Below, piece after piece: positions 22,215 through 33,960 of a DNA stretch of 64,000 bases (within the stretch, counting starts at the first letter, position 1; each line of letters begins with the position of its first letter). Source of the DNA: Pictodentalium vernedei. Lineage: Eukaryota; Mollusca; Scaphopoda; Dentaliida; Dentaliidae. The stretch lies in NCBI GenBank assembly GCA_031216915.1, contig CM062294.1, forward strand, positions 165,371,455 to 165,435,454, written 5' to 3'. A program made the position numbers and the translations under genes. A model generated the notes under the pieces. The model searched no databases, was not told the DNA's origin, and was given only the letters and a program-made list of their open reading frames with translations.

Positions 22215-23294
22215 TCACAATCCGGAAGTCCTCAACCATCATGTTTTTTCCGTTGTGCAGTCCTTCTTGCATAAAAAACAGTTTTCCAGACGGGCAATGG
22301 ATGCAATTTCTAACTGTAGGAGGACCTCCTCTACATTAAATTATGAAGCGAAGTGGAAGGTTTTTGTTTGTTGGTGTGAATCACGATTGATTTTTTTAAC
22401 CCAACTATTCCTCAGTTAGCTAACTTTTTTATTTATCTTTTTGATGAAGTTAAGCTACAGCCAGTCACTATTAAGGGCTATAGGTCTATGCTTTCTGACA
22501 CCTATGCACACCAAGGGAAATTAAACATTGGGTCAGATTTATCTTTAAATATATTAATGAGGAACTTCTCTGTGAATAGACCTCGTACCTTGAGACTAGT
22601 CCCTAAGTGGAATTTAGCTTGGGTTCTTCTGAAACTTCAGGAAGCACCTTTTGAACCGTTAAATACTGTTGACTTTAAATTTCTTACTTATAAAATGTTT
22701 TTTCTCTTAGCGTTTGCATCAGCTAGAAGAGTTAGTGAGCTTCATGCTTTGTCTGTTGAAGACTCTCATTATCGTAGTGTTGGTAATTCTATTACTCTAA
22801 CTACAAAAGTGGGATTCTTAGCTAAGAATCAGGTTCCAGACAAACGGCCTAGTCCTATTTTTATTAAAGCATTACCGTCTTCAGATGGTCAGAAACCTTT
22901 GTTGTGTCCAGTAAGAGCGCTTAGGATTTATATGGAGCGTTCTAGTTTAATTAGAAGAGGTAGGAAGAAGTTATTTCTTTCTCTTCTTCCTAACGGAAAT
23001 GATATTTCTGTTCATTCCATATCTAGATGGATTCAGTTAGCTATTCGGTCGGCTTATAATGCTTTGTCTGTGAATCAGAGAATAGCTTATAAGATTTCAG
23101 CTCATGAAGTTAGAGCTTTAGCTTCTTCTTGGACTTATGCTAGTAGTACTTCTTTGAAGGATTTGATGCAAGCAGCTTACTGGACACAACAGACGACTTT
23201 TACCAAATTTTATCTTCGAGATTTAGATGGCTGCACAGGCCCAAAACCTCTAGCACAGTCTGCAGGTCGTATTTATGAAGGGATTTCATTGTAA
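22215..23294 (+). pseudogene. DIRS tyrosine recombinase region, element B
   Basis: An open 268-codon stretch from 22488 covers the catalytic domain. It has ASARRVSELHALSVEDSHYR, the H-x-x-R box in SAHEVRALASSWTY, and the nucleophile candidate in TFTKFYLRDL. The core-binding part lies upstream (SVVQSFLHKKQFSRRAMDA). Catalytic residues match those of A. The stop at 23292-23294 lies inside a direct repeat. Confidence 0.85.
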
Positions 23295-23525
23295 CTTGGT
23301 AGGATGACTCTCTATAATGTCTAGATGAGAACATCTTATTTTGGTTGCGTTCAGTCAACCGTGATGACCATTTTGCCTAGATTTCTTTAGCACAGTCTTC
23401 AGTTTGCATTTATGAAGGGATTTCATTGTAAATTGGTAGGATGACTCGGTATAATGTCTAAATGAGAATGTCCTATTTTGGCCATGATCGGTCAATCATG
23501 TTGGCTACACAGGCATGTGACCTAG
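23251..23525 (+). repeat. Two-copy direct repeat at the end of element B
   Basis: TAGCACAGTCTGCAGG..TATTTATGAAGG at 23251 is repeated from 23388 (period about 137 bp). GGATTTCATTGTAA and TTGGTAGGATGACTC are shared. The first copy contains the last YR codons. It is either a family-specific 3' feature or a local duplication. Confidence 0.75.
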
Positions 23526-23738
23526 ATTTTTCTGCATCTTCTGATTTCGCAGTGTTTTATTTATGAAAATCATGATCGGCTGGTGTAAACGTGTTCCCAT
23601 TTGCGATCTGATTAAGAAAGAGTATGCTTTTGTGATCACAGTTGTGTATGCAAGGTGCTGGTGTTGTTTGTCACGATAAAATAAAACACATTTTCTATTG
23701 CATTTTCTATTATATCATATTTCTATTGTTTTGTTTTT
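23526..23738. other. Short unassigned intronic stretch
   Basis: AT-rich sequence with no coding or repeat structure that I can support. Part may belong to the right end of B. Confidence 0.3.
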
Positions 23739-24360
23739 ATACCCCTACAAAACGAAGTTTAGGGGAGTATATAGGAGTCAACTTGTCTGTCGGTCTGTCG
23801 TTGGTCCATTGTGTATATAAATTTGTGAAGCTAACTACTTCTACAGTTTTAGTTGCATTTTCATGAAACTTCACAAAAATGTTCAACATGATGAGGGGAA
23901 TGTTCGTGACATAATTTTTTTCCCACCCAGTTTCAAGATGGCCGACTGATGGCCATATTGGATTTTGCAAAATACTTGCGGAGCAAACTACTTCTACAGT
24001 TTTTACTGTATTGTCATGAAATTTAATATAAATGATCGACATGAGGAGCAATGCGTGACAAAATTTTTTTCCCGATCGGATTCAAGATGGCCGACTGGTG
24101 GCCATATTGGAGTTTGCAAAATACTTGTGGAGCAAAGTATTTCTACAGTTTCTGCTGCATTGTCATGAGACTCAATTTAAATGATCGACATGATGAGGAG
24201 CAGTGCATGACATAATTTTTTTCCTGATTGGATTCAAGATGGCCAACTGGTGGCCATGTTGGATTTTTTAACTTACAAAATTTGAATGCCTCTTTCGGTC
24301 ACCCACACTAGGCGGTATGCCACGGTGGTGGTATAGCAGGCAACAGACCGTCTCTAGTTT
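23739..24360. mobile_element. Hairpin-headed repeat with three units of about 147 bp
   Basis: It starts with TACCCCTA, which pairs with TTTAGGGGAGTATA, then a GTCTGTCGGTCTGTCG leader. Three tandem units follow, each with ACTTCTACAG, TCATGAAACTT and CAAGATGGCC. It ends GGCGGTATGCCACGG...CTCTAG. A sister copy with the same end lies at 34109-34542. It is non-coding. Confidence 0.65.
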
Positions 24361-24663
24361 TATTGGGGCTTAATGACACTTTAAAGAGCCAGGGTCATCT
24401 TGTATCAGAACAGTTTCATGGGTGGAGGAAGTTGGAGTACCTAGAGAGAACCACTGAGCTGTGGTGAGCAACTGTCAGACTCTCCAACATACTAACTCAG
24501 GTTAGCATTGGTTGAAGATAGGTGCACAATCGATATGCAAGATGCCATAGTATACTGTGCCAAATGTCCCCTAAATGGGCAATCGGGATTAAGTGCCATG
24601 CACAAGGACGCAATGCAGATACACCCGGTGGGGATCAAACTGTGGACTAGGGCCCAGTGAACG
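24361..24663 (-). mobile_element. tRNA-derived SINE, minus strand
   Basis: Read on the minus strand, a tRNA-like head carries a B-box-like AGTTTGATCCCCACC, followed by GCGTCCTTGTGCATGGCAC and, further along, GGTTCTCTCTAGGTACTCC. A better-preserved copy of the same family is at 52211-52533. Confidence 0.6.
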
Positions 24664-24749
24664 TTCAATATTCCATTCGGTTTTAAATCTTTTAACTGAT
24701 TTGATTAGATTCAAAACCATCTAGATTATTTAAAAAAAATCCCATCCCA

Positions 24750-26400
24750 TAGAGTTTTGTAGGTCAACATTTTGTTTGTTGGGGCCACAATTTCTTAACC
24801 GCTGAATATATTTTAATGAAACTTTATACCAACATTTAATATTAAAAAATGGTGTGTTGCGAATCATAATATGGTAAGTGCCCTCATGGTCAAGGTCACA
24901 GGCCCTATGATAATGTGATACTTAGAAAATCATTGACATTTGTTTGTCCAGGCCATAATTTCTTATCCACTGAATATTTTTCAACGAAACATTATACCAA
25001 TATGGAATATCAAAAGGCGATGTGTCATGAATTATAATATGGTATGTGCTCCCCAAGGTCAAGGTCACAGGCCCTATGATACAGTGACACTTAGAAAAAA
25101 CATTGACATTTGTTTGTCCAGGCCATAATTTCTTAACCACAGAATATTAGCTCCACCTGACAGAATGTCAGTGGAGCTTTTCTAATGCTAAGTTGTCCGT
25201 CATCTGTCCATCCGTCTATCGCCTGTCAATCCATCATCAAACTTTGATATCTGTTTGTCCGGGCAATAATTTCTTTACTGCTGAATATTTTTGAATGAAA
25301 CTTTATACTATTATGTAATATCAAAAGACAGTGCATCTTGAATTATAATATGGCATGTGCTCCTTGAGGTCAAGATAACAGGCCCTATGATAAATTGACA
25401 CTTAGAAAACTTTGACATTTGTTTGTCCAGGCCATAATTTCTTAACCACTGAATATCTTTTAATGAAACTTCGTACCAACATGTAATACCCTAAGACAGT
25501 GTGTTGTGATTATTATATGGTATGTGACCCTCAAGGTCAAGGTCACATGCCCTATGATAAGGTGACACTTAGAAAAACATTGACATTTGTTTGTCCGGGC
25601 CATAATTTCTTAACCACAGAATATTAGCTCCACCTGACAGAATGTCAGAGGAGCTTTTCTAATGCTAAGTTGTCCGCCATCTGTCCATCCGTCCATCGCC
25701 TGTCCATCCATCATCAACATTTTGTTTGTCTGGTTCATATAATTTGATATAATTGGCGGAGCTTGTTCATACTTGGTACAATTATTGCTTGTGACTCAAA
25801 GGTGTGTCGCGGCATTGATCCAGGGTCATATCAAGGTCAAGGTCAAAGACAGCAAAAATTGGATATTGTTATACAGCCCTTGTCTGTGCCATATAACTTG
25901 GTGTGATTGACAGATCTCATTCATAGTTGGTACAATTATTAAGCTTGACTCAAAGGTGTGTCATGACCTTGATCCAAGGTCATATCATCAAGGTCAAGCT
26001 CTCAGGCAGCAACACATATGTTGTTATACAGCTCTTGTCTGGTTCATATAAATTTGTATGATTGACAGATCTTATTCATACTTGGTACAATTATTTCTCA
26101 TGACACAAAAGTGTATCGGGACTTTGATCCAGGTTCATACCATCAAGCTCAAGGTCACAGACAAGAGTTTGATATTTTTATGCAGCCCTTGCCTGGTCTG
26201 TATAATTGAGTCTGTGTAACAGATCTTGTTCATACTTCACACCACTGTTATCCATAACCTAACCTTGTGTCATGACTTTGACCCATTGTCATATCATGAA
26301 GATTAAGGTCACAAGCAGTAACACTTGGATTCTTGTCTTGAATTCAGCATCCCCTAAAACATGACCCTCATCGGAGCTATCTAGGCATAGCTGCCTCTTG
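24750..26400. repeat. Hairpin-headed tandem-repeat elements
   Basis: Units of about 172-175 bp with TTGTTTGTCCAGGCCATAAT run from about 24768 to 25640. Units of about 155 bp with TTCATACTTGGTACAATTAT run from about 25727 to 26280. The head AGCTCCACCTGACAGAATGT...GGAGCT, followed by a CGTC/CATC-rich leader, occurs twice (25149 and 25627). A 478-bp block is therefore duplicated. The region ends near CTAGCTGCCTCTTGTT-like sequence at 26400. It is non-coding and of the same plan as 395-2714. Confidence 0.6.
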
Positions 26401-26829
26401 TTGACTTTCTGAACATCACAACTCACCATGCAGTTTTCTGAAGAGCAAGGACGATGGTGGCCAGCCTAACTAGATAAGGTAGCTTTGAGCAATTTGAATG
26501 TCAAAGTGTTAGAACCCTGCCTTATACGATTCTAATATTAATGAAAGTACAATGCACATTGGATCTATGACCTGGTCCTTGCCAAAAACTGCATGGTATA
26601 CCTTTGGTTGCCATATGAATAAATTACTCAACCTTTCAGAAACAAGAAAATTGTACGTACACTTTAATTATACAAAATGGTGTAACCAGTAAGCATATGG
26701 CTTCTGGCTTCACAATGTAGGTTCACAGCACTAGTATGACCACTGTAGTATCGTAACAATTGGGAAGAGGATTCGATTTGAGATTTGATTCGGTTTTAAA
26801 CCTTTTACCTGATTTGATTTGAGCTGTAC
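26401..26829. other. Intronic DNA, no feature assigned
   Basis: AT-rich unique-looking sequence. No frame longer than noise, no tandem repeat and no terminal repeat that I can pair. Confidence 0.4.
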
Positions 26830-27124
26830 TTAATTGATTGAGTGCTGGAAGCCCATATTTGGGCTTTATTCCGAAGTACAGATACAGTGGAGCCTACTTA
26901 AATGGATATCTCTTAACTGAATAATCCTGTTAATTGAATACAATTTCCCAAAACAAAACCATTAACCATATCTCTGGGACAAATTTGACCTGTTAATTGA
27001 ATATAGGTTATAGAGTAAACTCCTGTTAATTGAATAAAAAATCTTGTAACCTGTCGGGAAATTACTTGGTCTCTCCCCAGTTTTCCCTTGTTTATGGACC
27101 TTTTTGGCCTCAGGATCCACTACT

Positions 27125-27600
27125 GCACATACGGCCATTAAATGAGCCATTAAATTGTGCCATTAAAAATACCATTAAATATTCCCATTAATTTGGTCGC
27201 TTTAATGGGCATTAAATTAAACTTGAAGACCATTAAAAAATGTGGATATAATGCCCATTATAAATGTTAATGGGCATCAAAAGTTAATGGATATGAACTA
27301 CATTTTCATGGGCATTATTACCAGTTTCTTAGTGAATGTAATGGCCATTAAAGCAACCAAATTAATGGGAAATTTGTTTTGTCAAAATCTAATGGCCATT
27401 AACTGTTATTGTAAGCAACAATTTGATGGGCATTAATTACAAACCAGTAGCCAGATTTTGATGGCCATTAAAAGAAACCAAAATTAATGGTTACATTTTG
27501 TGCATGCCAAAAAGTAATGGGCATTAAAACTTATACCATTTAGCCATTTTAATGGCCATTACAAAATCCAGTCAGTCGTTTCTTTAATGCCCATTAACGG
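27125..27600. repeat. Left subterminal array of CCATTAA/TTAATGG
   Basis: Well over twenty occurrences of CATTAA or its complement in both orientations, at irregular spacing. They extend to the TTAA used by the MITE at 27598. Confidence 0.8.
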
Positions 27601-27840
27601 GTAAAGTGCTGAGTTTTTTCTGACAACAAATCAAAGCTCGTCATATACTGCTCTATTACATTTAATTGGATAGTGCCTTATAGGCACTATCCAATTAAAT
27701 GTCAGAGAGCAAGGTATTGTATAAAAAATCTGATTCATATCAGGGACAATAAAGGTTTCCTCAGGCAGAATGTAGCTACAGACAGTTATTGCCTGTCACT
27801 TTTAGTAAAGCCCAAAATAGGACTTCCAGCACTCTACCAG
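27598..27840. mobile_element. Family 1 TTAA MITE (fourth layer)
   Basis: TTAA (27594-27597), a diverged left end CGGGTAAAGTGCTGAG, a central stem-loop with GGATAGTGCC / GGCACTATCC, a right end CTTCCAGCACTCTACCAG, then TTAA (27841-27844). It is 243 bp, the same size as the copy in the YR gene of element A. Confidence 0.82.
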
Positions 27841-28164
27841 TTAAAGGGGTAGAGGCACTGTTCATCCCTAGGTTTTTAATGCCCATCAAACCTATATATA
27901 CTATCCTCTCCCACAAATTGTAACAAGGCAAAGACATGTATATTATATATATATGTGGCCAAAAAAGATAAATGATCTGTTTCTCAGACAATTTTTGTTT
28001 AGATTCATTGAGGGAGGGAGGACTTTATTTTTATTTTTTTATTTCTTACAACGAGGGATCTGATTATATAATTCCAGCCTGAGTCCCCCAACTCCACCCC
28101 CCCCCCCTTACCAGTGCCAGATTTGACATGCAAGAGCACTATTTTGTGTTCTTAAATCAGTTTA

Positions 28165-28430
28165 TTATATAATAAACTAGCAGGATACCCGACTTCATTC
28201 GGGGTCAGTGAAGGAGAGAAAAGTGAAAAAAAAAAAATGAGGGTCGCGTACCCAACTCACTCGGCCCCGACCTTCGGGCAGGGCCTTCAAACCCCCCCCC
28301 CCCCCCCCCCCCTGCGGTCCTCTAAGTTAGGTCAGAATATAGCACCATGCCAAATTTCAGCCTTCTATGTGCCCCGGTGCGCCCGTGCAGACACACACAC
28401 ACACAGAATCTCTTCTTTATATATAAGATT
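28165..28430. repeat. Dispersed repeat with CCCGACTTCATTCGGGG hairpin, poly-C and (CA)n
   Basis: ACTAGCAGGATACCCGACTT forms a small hairpin with CATTCGGGGT. Later come a long C run, the phrase GCCAAATTTCAGCCTTCTAT and a CA repeat ending TTTATATATAAGATT. This style of CA-rich tail recalls 3' ends of non-LTR or Penelope-like retroelements, but I cannot assign it. Confidence 0.35.
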
Positions 28431-28534
28431 TAAATATAAAACTTTCCTCTAAAAACAAACTGTAGGTACTTCAAAGGCTATGTATTCTTTTGATGCTCTT
28501 CATTATCTTTGAAGTAAAATTATTCAATCTGTGG

Positions 28535-28613
28535 GGATTTGCCACATTACAATTTATGGGAGAGTGCCTATAGGCACTCTCCCATAAATTGTAATGAGGC
28601 AAATCCCCATATA
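28535..28613. repeat. Long near-perfect hairpin related to the MITE family 1 core
   Basis: The arms are TGGGGATTTGCCACATTACA continuing into TTTATGGGAGAGTGCC, paired with GGCACTCTCCCATAAATT and TGAGGCAAATCCCCA. The stem is about 38 bp, with a loop of a few bases. Confidence 0.85.
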
Positions 28614-29036
28614 CAGAGGCCAACATATTGCAGACACAAATAAATAAATATCCATCAGTCAAAAAAACCTAAATAATTTTGAGTCTCCAGCTGGGTTTGT
28701 ACTAATATTGGAAGACAGTGAAAGGCAATAAAAATGTCTAATGAGCTTGAGGGGGTTCAAATTCAATGAGGGATTGTCTGAGAAACAAAACACTATTTTT
28801 TTAGCCTATATATCTTGCCTGTATCAAGCAGGAATACAGCTTGCAAATAATATTTTTTGTGTCAGGCACCAACAATTTTCTGCTAATCATCCCAAACTTG
28901 GTACCTGTCGAGGGGTTGGGGTTTACATACAGATTTTCACTTTCTGTTAATATATTTCACGGGGTTATCAATTCTTTTGCATTTTATTTGTTCAAAGCAT
29001 CATGGAGATGTGTGTTAACTGTATAATTGACTTATT

Positions 29037-29077
29037 ATTTATTGGAAAGCTCTCTTACAGAGAGCTTTCCAATAAAT
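29037..29077. repeat. Near-perfect hairpin
   Basis: ATTTATTGGAAAGCTCTC, a 5-bp loop, then GAGAGCTTTCCAATAAAT. Confidence 0.9.
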
Positions 29078-29254
29078 GATCATATAAAAAGAATTTAGTT
29101 ATGTTGAAGCATACAGAAATTGAACAGGCTTATATCCAGTTCTAATATAAGAAATTGCACTGGTCATTATATGACAGGCACAACTGAATCAGTGTCTGTC
29201 AATCATTCAAGTTGAGTCAGTCAGTGACCATGACAGGCTGCCTTATTTGCAGGC

Positions 29255-29575
29255 TTGCAGGAATACCACAACGAATGGTCATGGGCCATTTTGAGCTCAG
29301 TTGATATGATTCTGTGCCAAAGACCTGTGATCGGCCCCCACCGGGTAGGCTTCAGAAAATTTAGAATTTTCAGGCCTAGCACTGTTCCTTGTGGTGGATC
29401 GTCTAGCCCTAACTGTTCTCCACCATGCCAACTGAGCTAACATCAGTTTGGGATTGTCATTAGCCAAGTTTGTGTGGTGGCAAAACATATAGGGCCAGCT
29501 ACTAACTATAGGCAACCCAATTCGGTGTTTTAGCCCCGGCTGATCCCTGTCGGGGCCCGGTGGCGACTTCAAAAA
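29255..29575 (-). mobile_element. Possible tRNA-related SINE, minus strand
   Basis: On the minus strand TTAGCTCAGTTGGCATGGT resembles an A-box region of a tRNA gene. A CGGTGGGGGCCGATC stretch might be a decayed B-box region. No intact tRNA fold is present. Low-confidence call. Confidence 0.3.
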
Positions 29576-29608
29576 ACTTCAGAGTTTTCAATTTAGTCTT
29601 AAGACCTT

Positions 29609-29725
29609 ATTATTTATTTATTTATTGGTGTTTAAGGTCACATAATTATGTGGCTAATCGTGACCTCAACATGGAGATAAAGTCAAGTTTAGTCTATCAT
29701 TTATAACCATGTTGTCCATTTTAGA
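29609..29725. repeat. Dispersed repeat 2 (partial copy)
   Basis: TTATTGGTGTTTAAGGTCAC, CTAATCGTGACC, ATGGAGATAAAGTCAAG and TTTTAGAGGAC. Longer copies occur at 31994-32240 and, inverted, at about 41085-41330; a short inverted piece is at 42565-42625. The ATTT/AAAT-type edge suggests a short retroposon. Confidence 0.6.
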
Positions 29726-30137
29726 GGACAAACTCAAATGTTTAATAAACGAAACAAATTGTGTGAATATTTATTAATTTCACATTGCACAAATATTGCA
29801 CAGAATGTAATTTATTTTCACTTTATATATATTTACTAATCTTTGTGGAGCCAAAAATCATGGTGCACAAACATAACCCTTTGTCTAACATGGTAGAAAC
29901 AAATGGTAGAAACAAAATTCCAAAAATTTAACCAGTATAAGGCTAACCCAGCCTGAAATATCTGAATGTTCTCAATAAAATCATAAAAATTTAAATATGG
30001 ATATTATTGGAATTAACTCAACAAGCTGGTTTCAATGATAATTGATATCCATATTCATATCTTCTTTAATTTATCAAAAAACAGTAACACCAATTTGCAA
30101 ATTAAATTTCTTTTTTTTTTTTTTTAAAAAAAAGGTA

Positions 30138-31402
30138 CTGTACTGACCCGTGTCGAAGCCCATATTCATGATTAAGCCCACCCCCCGCTTTTTCAGAATT
30201 GGGACCCAGGGTGCCCTACTCGAGTCAAAGCCCACCCCCCAAGTTTCAAATTGGACGAAAGTTGTTTGAGACAAGACGTCAAATTTACAGACATCAAGAT
30301 TCAAATGGAAAAACAGTTGACTTGTTGCAACACTGTACTTACCAAATAGAACTGTAATACTGTATTATGTATATTTTTTTGGAGTTGAGGTTTTTGTGTT
30401 GTTAAATTCGTCTTTTGTGTAATACATTATGTCGGTGTTCAGTGTAATAAGTCTTTATTAAAAAATTATTTTTCCCAAGCAAAATTGTCTTGTTTATTTA
30501 TTTGTCAACCTCGTTTTTTGGAAGCTGTCACTTGTTTCAAATGAGTGTGCAGGCTGCTGTCAATAGTTGTCTGAAACACGCCCACAACATATAGTTTTCA
30601 CAGAGGTCGAACATCATCACAAAGATACTGATTGAACACTGCCACTTTCGAGTGGTGCACAACTCATTGTGAAAGAACACTTCCACTTTCGAGCGTGCAC
30701 AACTCACTGTGAAAACGGGTGTTCAGAAATTAATGAGAAAGTGGTAATTAAAAATAAAAAATAATTACAACTCTGGTATTTGAGAATTATATAACAATAT
30801 AACCAGGGATATGATTTATGACTTATTGGTTCAATAAAGCATGCTCATTTATAATTTCATCATGCTCTGCAACATGTGAAGTTATGACTTTCAGTGTAAA
30901 ATAAATTTTTTGAATTTTGACAAGGGAGGCAACTATTTTGTTATTCATATTCCGCTGTGTAAATTTTTATCTGGTCTTCATATTATGATTTTTTTCATTG
31001 ATTTTGTATGAAGCTATATTTTGTTTTATTCGTAATAAATGTACATATTTAAAAAAAAACAGCTATTTTTAAACAGTCTATGTTTGTCTGTTTTCAAGGG
31101 GGTGGTTTGCAGTGTTGATTGACATACTTACGTCCATTTCTGGCTTCGAGAGCCACCTGTACAAAAAATGAAAACAATACCGCATGGTTTTCTGTTTGTT
31201 TTATTCATTAAATTGAGGATTAAAACCCCAAATCTGAAAATGAAACGTATGTACAAGATAATTATGAGAATTTTTAAAGCAAATTCTATAAAATTGGTGG
31301 GTGGTTTCCAAAGAACCCTCCCCCCCCCCCCCCCACACACACACTTTGCTTGCAATTTATCCGCTGCAAGCACCCCCTGGGCTTCGACACGGGTCAGTAC
31401 GG
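30138..31402. mobile_element. DNA element with 25-bp TIR GTACTGACCCGTGTCGAAG
   Basis: GTACTGACCCGTGTCGAAGC..CCA at left is inverted as TGG..GCTTCGACACGGGTCAGTAC at right; TA flanks both ends. Both ends are followed by a CCCACCCCC-type tract. The 1.27-kb interior has no credible ORF, so it is non-autonomous. TA flanks suggest a Tc1/mariner-type target but do not prove it. Confidence 0.72.
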
Positions 31403-31604
31403 TAAGTTAGGTATATGGTGTCAATAACTGAGGCACCTCATGATCAAAAGATAAGTAAAAACATTTTGAAGATCAAAGGCATCAATTAACGTTAATTTAT
31501 TTACACTGGTTGTGTAATAATAGAACCAGGTCCATCATTTCTTGCAAAGCTGTTTTGGAGAACATTGTTTCATTAAAGTTGGTACCAGGACCTGGATTTA
31601 TTAA

Positions 31605-31849
31605 CTGGCAGAGTACTAAATTATATTTGGGCATCAAAATTTGTTCATGTGCCTTTGCCGTGTAAGAATTCATGGGAGAGTACCCAACTGCTCATAGGCA
31701 CTCTCCAATAAGAATTGTTACAAAGAAAATCTATGCAGACTAAGTAATTTCACTTAAAAAAAGGTAATATGGAGGAAATAAGAAGCATTTAAAATGTGGG
31801 TCATGCACTTAGGCTCAAATAGGCCTATGAACTTCCTGCACTCTATCCA
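31605..31849. mobile_element. Family 1 TTAA MITE
   Basis: TTAA (31601-31604), CTGGCAGAGTAC start, central GGGAGAGTACC / GGCACTCTCC stem, CACTCTATCCA end, TTAA (31850-31853). It is 245 bp and more diverged than the copy at 8513. Confidence 0.82.
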
Positions 31850-31993
31850 TTAACACAGGAAAAACAGAATAGAACGATTTTGTCTTGATCCCTTTACATT
31901 ATTTCAGATGGAACACAATACCAGGGACATAAACAAAACAAGAGGCTCCAAGGGGCCTGAGGCACTCACCTGACACAGGACAATGGGTTTTTA

Positions 31994-32240
31994 AATATTT
32001 ATTTATTGATTGGTGTTTAAGGTCACATATTTATGCACAATGGCTAATCATGACCGCAACATGGAGATAAAGTCAAGTTTAGTCAATCGTTTATACCCAG
32101 GTTGCCAATTTTAGAGGACTTCCACCCTAAGCATTGGTGACTGGGTCCTATTTTACCAGTAATACAGAACTTGTTGACCATAGTGAACAAGCACTGCCTC
32201 ACTTCCCGGGGTTCCCACAGGTTTCTTTTTTTCTCACAAA
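31994..32240. repeat. Dispersed repeat 2 (long copy)
   Basis: GGTGTTTAAGGTCACATATT, CATGACCGCAACATGGAGAT, GAGGACTTCCACCCTAAGCA and GTGACTGGGTCCTATTTTAC. This is the same unit as the inverted copy at 41085-41330, and longer than 29609-29725. Confidence 0.65.
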
Positions 32241-32680
32241 TAGATTTGGCCTACTTAAAACTAATTAATGAACATGGTTTCATCAAAATTGTCACATTGA
32301 ACTGACATGGAAAAAAGATCAAACTCTCAGAGATATAATACAAAGTGAAGAGATTAATATAATTGACCTATTTTTAGTGTGGCAGTGGGAAATTATTTTT
32401 CTCTGGTGGTCATTGGTAAACATTAGAATACATGATCTAGATAAGAGATCATTTATTTAATCATTTTAAGGTCAAATGTATCAGTTTAGTATTAGTACAT
32501 ACCAAATGATTACAATTGACCCTTTACTTTTTAATGGTGGTGGATTCTCCCAAAGAGAAATGCTCTGCAAATTTCTGAGGTAGAATATCCTAGATTGTGC
32601 TTGCAAAATGTTCCCATTATATAAACAGTTATGATCTCTTGTTGTATGCCAGTTGTATTTAGGTTTTGAAATCAAATCAA

Positions 32681-32708
32681 ATCATGGCTGCCATAAAGCA
32701 GCCATGAT
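32681..32708. repeat. Short hairpin
   Basis: ATCATGGCTGC, a 6-bp loop, then GCAGCCATGAT. Confidence 0.8.
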
Positions 32709-32891
32709 ATATCAACCAATACTTCATAGATTTTTAGTTCAAATCGGCAGACTTACCAGAGTAAATAAGCATTATTGCTTCCCTTCCCTTGACCTGTTTA
32801 ATTGCATCTAAATTACTAGTAGGAGTACCCGCCCTTCATCGTCCATACCAATTTTCATTAAGATTGGTCCAATGACAATAGACAAATTACC

Positions 32892-32945
32892 TAGCAGTGT
32901 TTTCTAATCAAGTCTTGGCAGCGACTTGACTAGAAATCACTGCTA
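32892..32945. repeat. Imperfect hairpin
   Basis: TAGCAGTGTTTTCTAATCAAGTC pairs with GACTTGACTAGAAATCACTGCTA, separated in total by only a few bases. Confidence 0.75.
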
Positions 32946-33499
32946 CATGTAAGCCACTGGATGTGAGCTTGCTGTGGTCAGGTGTTAATTTAGAGCAACT
33001 GTCTTGGCCCTTAAGGGTTAAGAGTGTAAACTGCACTGTAGCTGCAAGTTTTGTTTCTTTGACGGACATATTTTTCTAAGGCAATTTTAAAGGAAATTTT
33101 GCTGTAGAAAACAGCTTCTTCTACAGCAATGATTGGCATAGACAAATTTTGAGGGGTGTAATGAATATAAAAATTCCTAAGAGGCAAGTTTGTAGTACAT
33201 GTACATTTAAATTTAGCATTTGATTCCATTTCTGGGTATACATTGCACTTTCCAAGCAATAATATATAAGGTAGGGTATTATTGTAACAAAATCAAAGGA
33301 ATATTGTGATTGCTGAACATTTATTTACAACCAAATATGCTAGTACTTGTAGGTTGTGAATAGATAATGTACATGGGGAAATGCATTTATTTCAGTACTG
33401 GTACTTTTAATGAAAGAGAATTCCAATAAATTGTCAAATCGATATGATAAACCTTTAAACATTGGTTATTCATATGGTCATTGAAAGATCTACAATATT

Positions 33500-33960
33500 T
33501 TAATGCCCATGAATTTTTCTACCTCACTGGAGCTACAATTTAATGGCCATTAAAAACCATTCTGGGTGATTTCTTTTATTTAAAATGGTTTAATTCTTTT
33601 GAAATCTACGATTGTCAACATGGGTTTGCTTAATGCCCATTAAAAATGCTTTATGACAGTATGATGGGCATTAATTTATCTAATTTTATTTAATGGCCAT
33701 GAGTTTAAAACCCAATCATGGCCATTAAACAAAGTCATTACAGATTTTAATGGGTGTTAATGGGCATGAAAATTATGAAGACCATATTTAATGGCAAATT
33801 TAATGGCCAAACATGAAAATGGCCATTAAATTGACCAATTTTAATGGTTTCATTACCCAGCCATTACTTTTTTCATTACAAGAATTAATGGGTAAAAATA
33901 ATGGTTTTTGGTGTTTTAAAGGGTTTTTAATGGGTTTTAATGGCTTTTTAATGGGTTGCT
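33500..33960. repeat. Right subterminal array of TTAATGG/CCATTAA
   Basis: The mirror array of 27125-27600, with TTAATGGCCATTAAA-type units, becoming TTTTAATGGG-rich next to the right terminus. Confidence 0.8.

Larger units (their letters stand above)
10603..23525 (+). mobile_element. DIRS-type element B (second family), interrupted by element C
   Basis: The left end, ATTTTTCCACTATACCAATG, is a diverged relative of the A terminus and begins 41 bp after the right end of A. It is followed by a leader, gag (from 11392), RT/RNase H/methyltransferase-like and YR regions. Protein similarity to A is clear but moderate, so this is a separate family. A 6.94-kb element C sits in its RT region. Beyond the YR stop lies a short direct repeat instead of a recognisable ICR and right ITR, so the right border is approximate and perhaps truncated. 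It is broken: a handful of breaks plus the large insertion. Confidence 0.82.
27975..28788. mobile_element. Element with CTGTTTCTCAGACAAT termini
   Basis: CTGTTTCTCAGACAAT at 27977 and the inverted ATTGTCTGAGAAACA at 28773-28787, each followed inward by TTCATTGAGGG-like sequence. It carries a family-1-type hairpin core (28535-28613) and another dispersed repeat inside. Related termini bound 38866-39235 and 51122-51470. It is non-coding. Confidence 0.6.

Noticed and set aside
33011-33259. An 82-codon minus-strand frame in the NPHP3 intron
   Set aside because: No motif, no splice or start context and AT-rich composition. It is expected by chance in 64 kb.
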